The notes beneath the pieces were generated by a model. It had not been told where the DNA came from. It saw nothing but the letters and a program-made list of their open reading frames with translations, and searched no databases. The position numbers and the translations under genes are program-made. 64,000 bases of DNA from positions 1 to 64,000 of the forward strand of contig NZ_JBIMSN010000079.1 in assembly GCF_043944905.1 (NCBI RefSeq), written 5' to 3'. Positions 60,015 to 64,000 of this stretch are shown piece after piece. The stretch comes from Antrihabitans spumae. GTDB taxonomy: Bacteria > Actinomycetota > Actinomycetes > Mycobacteriales > Mycobacteriaceae. Every line of letters starts with the position of its first letter. The stretch's first letter is position 1.

Positions 60015-61427
60015 GTGTTGTTGCGATCATTGGACCCCTTCGCCGTTGCAGGCGGTTACGACATCCCGGATGCCGTCACCATCGGCGATGCCGTACTTTC
60101 CCGCAGTGATCTGATCGGCGCCGCGACGTCGGTTGCAGAACGTATCGCCCGCGCCGACCGCGTTGCGGTGCTCGCGAAACCGACGCCGCGGACAGTTCTC
60201 GCGATTCTGGGATGCCTGATCGCCGGCGTCACCGTCGTACCGATCCCGCCGGATTCGGGGCCGACCGAGGTCGAGCATTTCCTCCGAGATTCCGGTGCGC
60301 AGGCGTGGCTCGGCGAGGCGCCGGGCGAGACCGATTTGCCGGTCGTCCCCGTCCGTCTGCACGCCCGCTCGTGGCACACCTACCCGGAACCGGCGCCATC
60401 GAGCGTTGCCTTCATCCTCTACACCTCAGGCACGACCGGGCAGCCGAAAGGCGTGCTGCTCAGCAGAAAGGCGATCGCCGCAGGGCTCGACGCACTCGCG
60501 GACGCGTGGGCCTGGACGCCCAAAGATGTTCTGGTGCATGGACTTCCGCTGTTTCACGTGCACGGCCTGATCCTCGGTCTGCTCGGTCCGCTTCGGGTCG
60601 GCAGCCCAGTGATACACACCGGCAAACCGACGCCGGACGCCTATGCGGCCGCCAAGGGATCGCTGTACTTCGGGGTTCCGACGGTGTGGTCGAGAATCGC
60701 GGACGATCCAGAGGCCGCCCGCGCGCTGAGCGGTGCCAGGCTTCTCGTCTCGGGCAGCGCGCCACTTCCCGTTCCTGTTTTCGACAGGCTGACCGAACTC
60801 ACCGGGCACGCTCCCGTCGAGCGATATGGCATGAGCGAAACGATGATCACGCTGTCGACCCGAGCGGACGGCGAGCGTCGTCGCGGCTGGGTCGGCACGC
60901 CCGTCGCCGGCGTCGAGACTCGACTGCGCGACGACTCGGACAACGACGTACCGCACGACGGCGAGAGCGTCGGCGGCCTGCAGGTGCGCGGACCGATGCT
61001 CTTCGACGGCTACCTCGGCCGGCCCGACGAGACCGCCCGCAACTGGACCGAGGACGGCTGGTTCAAGACCGGCGACGTCGCGGTCGTCGACGCCGACGGC
61101 TTTCACCGAATCGTCGGGCGCGAGTCGACCGACCTGATCAAATCCGGCGGCTACCGCATCGGGGCCGGTGAGATCGAGACCGCGCTGCTCGGGCATCCGC
61201 AGGTCGCCGAAGCTGCTGTGATCGGCGTTCCCGATTCGGATCTGGGTCAGCGGATCGTCGCGTACGTGGTTCCACGCGCCGGTGAAGCTGTCGTCGCCGA
61301 TGTCCTGATCGACTTCGTCGCAAAGGAACTGTCCGCGCACAAGCGTCCGCGGAGCGTCGTCGTCGTCGAGTCACTGCCACGCAACGCGATGGGCAAGGTG
61401 CAGAAGAAGCTGCTCGGCGACCAGTAG
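60015..61427 (+). CDS. fadD36: Acyl-CoA synthetase FadD36 (malonate/methylmalonate-type)
   Basis: A 470-aa AMP-forming ligase. Motifs: LYTSGTTGQPKGVLLSRKAI (P-loop), ERYGMSETMITL, GWFKTGDVAVVD, and the late Lys in NAMGKVQKKLL. The sequence follows mycobacterial FadD36 (Rv1193) from its start (LLRSLDPFAVAGGYDI...). By similarity to malonyl-CoA synthetases (HGLPLFHVHGLILGLLGPLR) it may activate a short dicarboxylate rather than a long fatty acid. GTG 60015 follows putB by four bases. Its link with proline use is not obvious from known pathways. Confidence 0.88.
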   Translation: MLLRSLDPFAVAGGYDIPDAVTIGDAVLSRSDLIGAATSVAERIARADRVAVLAKPTPRTVLAILGCLIAGVTVVPIPPDSGPTEVEHFLRDSGAQAWLGEAPGETDLPVVPVRLHARSWHTYPEPAPSSVAFILYTSGTTGQPKGVLLSRKAIAAGLDALADAWAWTPKDVLVHGLPLFHVHGLILGLLGPLRVGSPVIHTGKPTPDAYAAAKGSLYFGVPTVWSRIADDPEAARALSGARLLVSGSAPLPVPVFDRLTELTGHAPVERYGMSETMITLSTRADGERRRGWVGTPVAGVETRLRDDSDNDVPHDGESVGGLQVRGPMLFDGYLGRPDETARNWTEDGWFKTGDVAVVDADGFHRIVGRESTDLIKSGGYRIGAGEIETALLGHPQVAEAAVIGVPDSDLGQRIVAYVVPRAGEAVVADVLIDFVAKELSAHKRPRSVVVVESLPRNAMGKVQKKLLGDQ

Positions 61428-61441
61428 TAGTACTAGAGCGC

Positions 61442-62662
61442 TCACTCCGCTGGAAGTGCCAGCGCCACAGTCAATTCGAGGATCATCCGCGGATCCTCGA
61501 GGCGCTCGCCGTACAGGTCACGCAACTGGCCCATGCGATATCGGACGGTCTGCGGATGGACGAACAGCGCGGCAGCGACGTTGTCACGATTGCCTTGGTG
61601 CAACAGCCACGCCCGCAGGGTTTCTGCAAGCCGCTCGGCGGTGTTCGGTCGCAGCGTCGCCAGGGGAGCGAGCACTTGGTGACGCAGATCGGCAAGCGCT
61701 TCGGCGTCGGCGCCGAGGACGAGTTCGGCGAGGCGAGCGTCGGTATCGACGACCTTCGCGTCGGTGGACCGAGGCAGCGCACGACCACGGAGGACGCGCC
61801 GATAGGACGTCAGCACATCGGTCCACACCCGTGCCGGACCGACGACTGCATCGTGACCGTCCAGCGCGTGCAGTAGGCGAGGCCTGTCGATGCCGCCGAG
61901 ATCCGGGACGAGGAGTACGGCCACGGTGTCGGCCGCGTCGACGCCGGGTAGGTCTTCCACAAGTTGCAGCGTGGTGTTCGGCAGACCGACCATGACGGTA
62001 CGGACCTGCTCGACCGGCAGTGCGACGGCTGTGAGGGTCTCGGGTGGGGTCCAGTCAGCACGCTCGGCGCTGGCGACCAGCTTCTCGATCGCGGCTCCGG
62101 TGAGCAGATCCTTACCGAGCCTGTCGAGGTAACGCTGGCGTACGCGACCCGACGTTGCGAGTTCGTCGGTGTGGCCGGACGCGCTCGACGCGGAGAGGCT
62201 GTCGATGTACTCGAAGACCAACTCCGCGAATTTCGCCATCGTCGGTGCGGGTAGTCCACCGGCGACGGCGGTCGTCGACAGCTCACGCCACGCGACCCGA
62301 GCACCGACTCGGTAGGCAGACAGCAGCGCGTCCATCGTTCGGCCGTTGCGTGCCTCGCCGCGCCCGAGTTCGTAAGCGGCGTCCAACGCCGGTGCCAGCG
62401 GCGAGCCGGGATCGGAGTGTTTCGACCGCGCAGCCAAGCGCAGAAATACGGCGAGCGCCATACGAACCGCGTTTTCGATGTTGTGGCCCATCGTTCCGGT
62501 GAGTGCGCCGGTGTAGCTGGGAACTTCGACGATGATGGCGGCGACGGTGTGCTCGGCTACCGATGGAAGACCGGCCTGTAGTGCGGCGATGATGTCGCCG
62601 TCCAGTTCGAGGTCGGAGACAGCGCGGTACTCGCGGGCTGGTTCGTTCTCGGGTTTCGGCAA
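61442..62662 (-). CDS. PucR/CdaR-family regulator of the proline operon
   Basis: A 406-aa regulator with a central GGDEF-like/CdaR domain and a C-terminal PucR-type helix-turn-helix (WLLHQGNRDNVAAALFVHPQ, TVRYRMGQLRDLYG). Its place beside pruA-putB is like Rv1186c, the proline-responsive activator of those genes in mycobacteria (PruC type), though here it is at the far end and convergent. It should activate the operon when proline is present; this rests on position and family. It is divergent from the ferredoxin reductase gene. Confidence 0.87.
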   Translation of the reverse strand: MPKPENEPAREYRAVSDLELDGDIIAALQAGLPSVAEHTVAAIIVEVPSYTGALTGTMGHNIENAVRMALAVFLRLAARSKHSDPGSPLAPALDAAYELGRGEARNGRTMDALLSAYRVGARVAWRELSTTAVAGGLPAPTMAKFAELVFEYIDSLSASSASGHTDELATSGRVRQRYLDRLGKDLLTGAAIEKLVASAERADWTPPETLTAVALPVEQVRTVMVGLPNTTLQLVEDLPGVDAADTVAVLLVPDLGGIDRPRLLHALDGHDAVVGPARVWTDVLTSYRRVLRGRALPRSTDAKVVDTDARLAELVLGADAEALADLRHQVLAPLATLRPNTAERLAETLRAWLLHQGNRDNVAAALFVHPQTVRYRMGQLRDLYGERLEDPRMILELTVALALPAE

Positions 62663-62761
62663 CGCACTTCCTCAAAAACTATTCATTACGAACAAATGTG
62701 ACGTAGTCGTTCACGTTCACAGGACAAGAGTTTATACCCGTGAGTAGGCGAGGCTTGTTCT

Positions 62762-63859
62762 ATGACAACGATTGCGACCAGGACCGCAGCTAGGACGACT
62801 ACAAAGCTGCGCGACCGCGCAGTCAAGTTCGCGGAGCTTGTCACAACTCCGTTGGTTCCCGCCGACTACCTCGGCATCGTCAACCCGCTGCTGTTCGGCA
62901 CCGAGCTACGAGGCCGGATCGTGGCGATCCGGCGCGAGACCCGCGACGCCGCGACGATCGTCATCAAGCCGGGCCGCGGTTGGAAGGTCCATACGCCGGG
63001 CCAGTACATCCGCGTCGGCGTCGACGTCGACGGGGTCAGGCAGTGGCGTGCATACTCGCTCACCTCCGACATCGGTCGCGTCGACGGCAACATCACGATC
63101 ACCGTCAAAGCGATCCCGAACGGAAAAGTCAGCAACCACCTGGTCCGCGAGGCCAAAGTTGGCACGATCGTCCAGCTCGACCACGCTACAGGTGACTTCA
63201 CACTCGGAGCCGACTTGCCGCGGAAGGTGCTCTTCCTTACCGCTGGCAGCGGCATCACGCCGGTGATGGGCATGCTGCGCAACCACGTCGATCGACTCGA
63301 CGACGTCGTCATCGTGCACTCGGCACCGACGTCGGACGACGTGATCTTTGCGGGCGAATTGCGTGAACTCGCCCGTGCCGGTCGCATTCGGCTGATCGAG
63401 AGGCACACCGATTCCGACGGAATGCTCGACGTTGCCGAACTCGACGAACTCGTCGGCGACGTCGCCGATCGCGAGACCTGGGCATGTGGACCCGCCGGGA
63501 TGCTCGACGCAGTCGAACAACGGTGGTCCGACGACGGCATCGCCGATCGCCTCCACACCGAACGCTTCCGGGCAACCGTCATCGCCGCGGGTGAAGGCGG
63601 GACCGTGACGTTCGCACGATCGGACACAGTCGTCGAAGCCGAAGGTTCACAGACATTGCTCGACGCAGGCGAAGCCGCCGGGGTCATCATGCCGTCCGGA
63701 TGCCGTATGGGCATCTGCTTCGGCTGCGTCGTTCCACTACGCGAAGGAGCCGTTCGCGATCTGCGAAACGGCGACATCACCACCGCCGCAACAGGCGACG
63801 GGGTACTGATTCAAACGTGTGTGGCGGCAGCTGCCGGCTCCTGCGACATCGATCTCTGA
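62762..63859 (+). CDS. Ferredoxin reductase of the acyl-CoA desaturase system (Rv3230c-type)
   Basis: A 365-aa oxidoreductase combining an FAD domain (RAYSLTSD, the flavin motif), an NAD(P)H domain (LFLTAGSGITPVMGML, TWACGPAGML) and a C-terminal plant-type [2Fe-2S] ferredoxin (SGCRMGICFGCVVPL and a last Cys in IQTCVAAAAG). In M. tuberculosis the equivalent Rv3230c passes electrons to DesA3, encoded next; the same pair is seen here with 33 bp between. The N-terminal 40 residues are basic and may touch the membrane. Confidence 0.93.
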   Translation: MTTIATRTAARTTTKLRDRAVKFAELVTTPLVPADYLGIVNPLLFGTELRGRIVAIRRETRDAATIVIKPGRGWKVHTPGQYIRVGVDVDGVRQWRAYSLTSDIGRVDGNITITVKAIPNGKVSNHLVREAKVGTIVQLDHATGDFTLGADLPRKVLFLTAGSGITPVMGMLRNHVDRLDDVVIVHSAPTSDDVIFAGELRELARAGRIRLIERHTDSDGMLDVAELDELVGDVADRETWACGPAGMLDAVEQRWSDDGIADRLHTERFRATVIAAGEGGTVTFARSDTVVEAEGSQTLLDAGEAAGVIMPSGCRMGICFGCVVPLREGAVRDLRNGDITTAATGDGVLIQTCVAAAAGSCDIDL

Positions 63860-63892
63860 CATCGATCTCCAACACCCCGCGAAGGGCATCTC

Positions 63893-64000
63893 ATGACCAC
63901 ACTGCAGAAGAAGCCGAACAATCCGATCGCTCACCTGTCCGCCGAAGATATCGAAGAGCTTGGTCAATCGCTCGACGCCATCCGCCAGGACGTGCTCGAC
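63893..64000 (+). CDS. desA3: Stearoyl-CoA Δ9-desaturase DesA3-like, 3' truncated by window
   Basis: The first 36 codons of a membrane fatty-acyl-CoA desaturase. The N-terminus (NPIAHLSAEDIEELGQSLDA then IRQDVLD) matches the DesA3 start pattern, and it directly follows its reductase gene. The His boxes that hold the diiron centre lie outside the window, so the call rests on N-terminal likeness and context. GAAGGG is about 10 bases upstream of the ATG. Confidence 0.8.
   Translation, partial: MTTLQKKPNNPIAHLSAEDIEELGQSLDAIRQDVLD

Noticed and set aside
1..64000. tRNA, rRNA, insertion sequences or prophage genes
   Set aside because: Looked for T-loop-like GTTCRANNC with paired arms, transposase motifs and phage structural genes; nothing convincing was seen by eye.

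Overview
The window is chromosomal DNA from a high-GC, mycolic-acid-containing actinomycete. Rhodococcus or a close Nocardiaceae relative fits best, but this is inferred from gene content, not from a database match. The evidence is two DUF222/HNH (13E12-type) genes, an MmpL transporter, WS/DGAT acyltransferases, mycothiol (mshB) and F420 (fbiC) genes, a DesA3-type desaturase pair, many leaderless starts preceded by TANNNT boxes, and long conserved gene order with Mycobacterium tuberculosis. I saw no rRNA, tRNA, CRISPR array, insertion sequence or prophage.

Layout. 1-8.8 kb: a 5'-truncated DUF222/HNH gene, Mug glycosylase, a ClC H+/Cl- exchanger, a CPBP membrane protease with a doubtful 5' end, a TauD dioxygenase and TSUP sulfite-type exporter pair with a 37-aa membrane peptide between them, a WS/DGAT-like acyltransferase and a divergent SigD-like sigma factor. 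8.8-20 kb: a TetR/acyl-CoA dehydrogenase divergon, an MmpL pump behind a 1,099-aa BTAD-ATPase regulator, hemerythrin and OsmC stress proteins, a WS/DGAT and an S4/Hsp15 protein. 19.8-24.3 kb: a four-gene operon (GntR, allophanate-hydrolase-like amidase, biuret-hydrolase-like enzyme, NCS2-like permease), best read as a nitrogen-scavenging unit for biuret-type compounds, with the same candidate operator in front of its first two genes. 24.3-29.7 kb: VOC protein, acyltransferase-3, an internally duplicated protein, and an Rv2525c-like Tat-exported protein with a 25-aa coupled peptide.

29-38 kb is the M. tuberculosis Rv1157c-Rv1171 block: secreted protein, pimE, phhB, mutT2, a 58-aa Cys/Lys-rich peptide, typA, lpqW, mshB and an Rv1171-like membrane protein. 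Here pimE carries an apparent one-base frameshift. LpqW and PimE act at the same branch point of mannoside synthesis, so this is one of the more interesting observations. 37-49 kb holds UdgB, a soluble Ser/Thr kinase, FadR-type and XRE-cupin regulators, an AnsP permease that seems to have lost four residues of its substrate motif, a GH38 mannosidase, and a YdbS/YdbT PH-domain pair split by a TetR/NmrA cassette carrying two clear operators.

49-62.7 kb continues the mycobacterial order (fbiC, fdxC, dapC; then pruA, putB, fadD36 and a PucR regulator), interrupted by LigB and a second DUF222/HNH gene whose upstream region carries three identical 16-bp palindromes. The window ends in the ferredoxin reductase/DesA3 desaturase pair, cut by the right edge. 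A palindromic bidirectional terminator occurs in two similar copies (10.7 and 31.9 kb), each between convergent genes. DNA maintenance is well represented: Mug, UdgB, MutT2, LigB and two HNH proteins.
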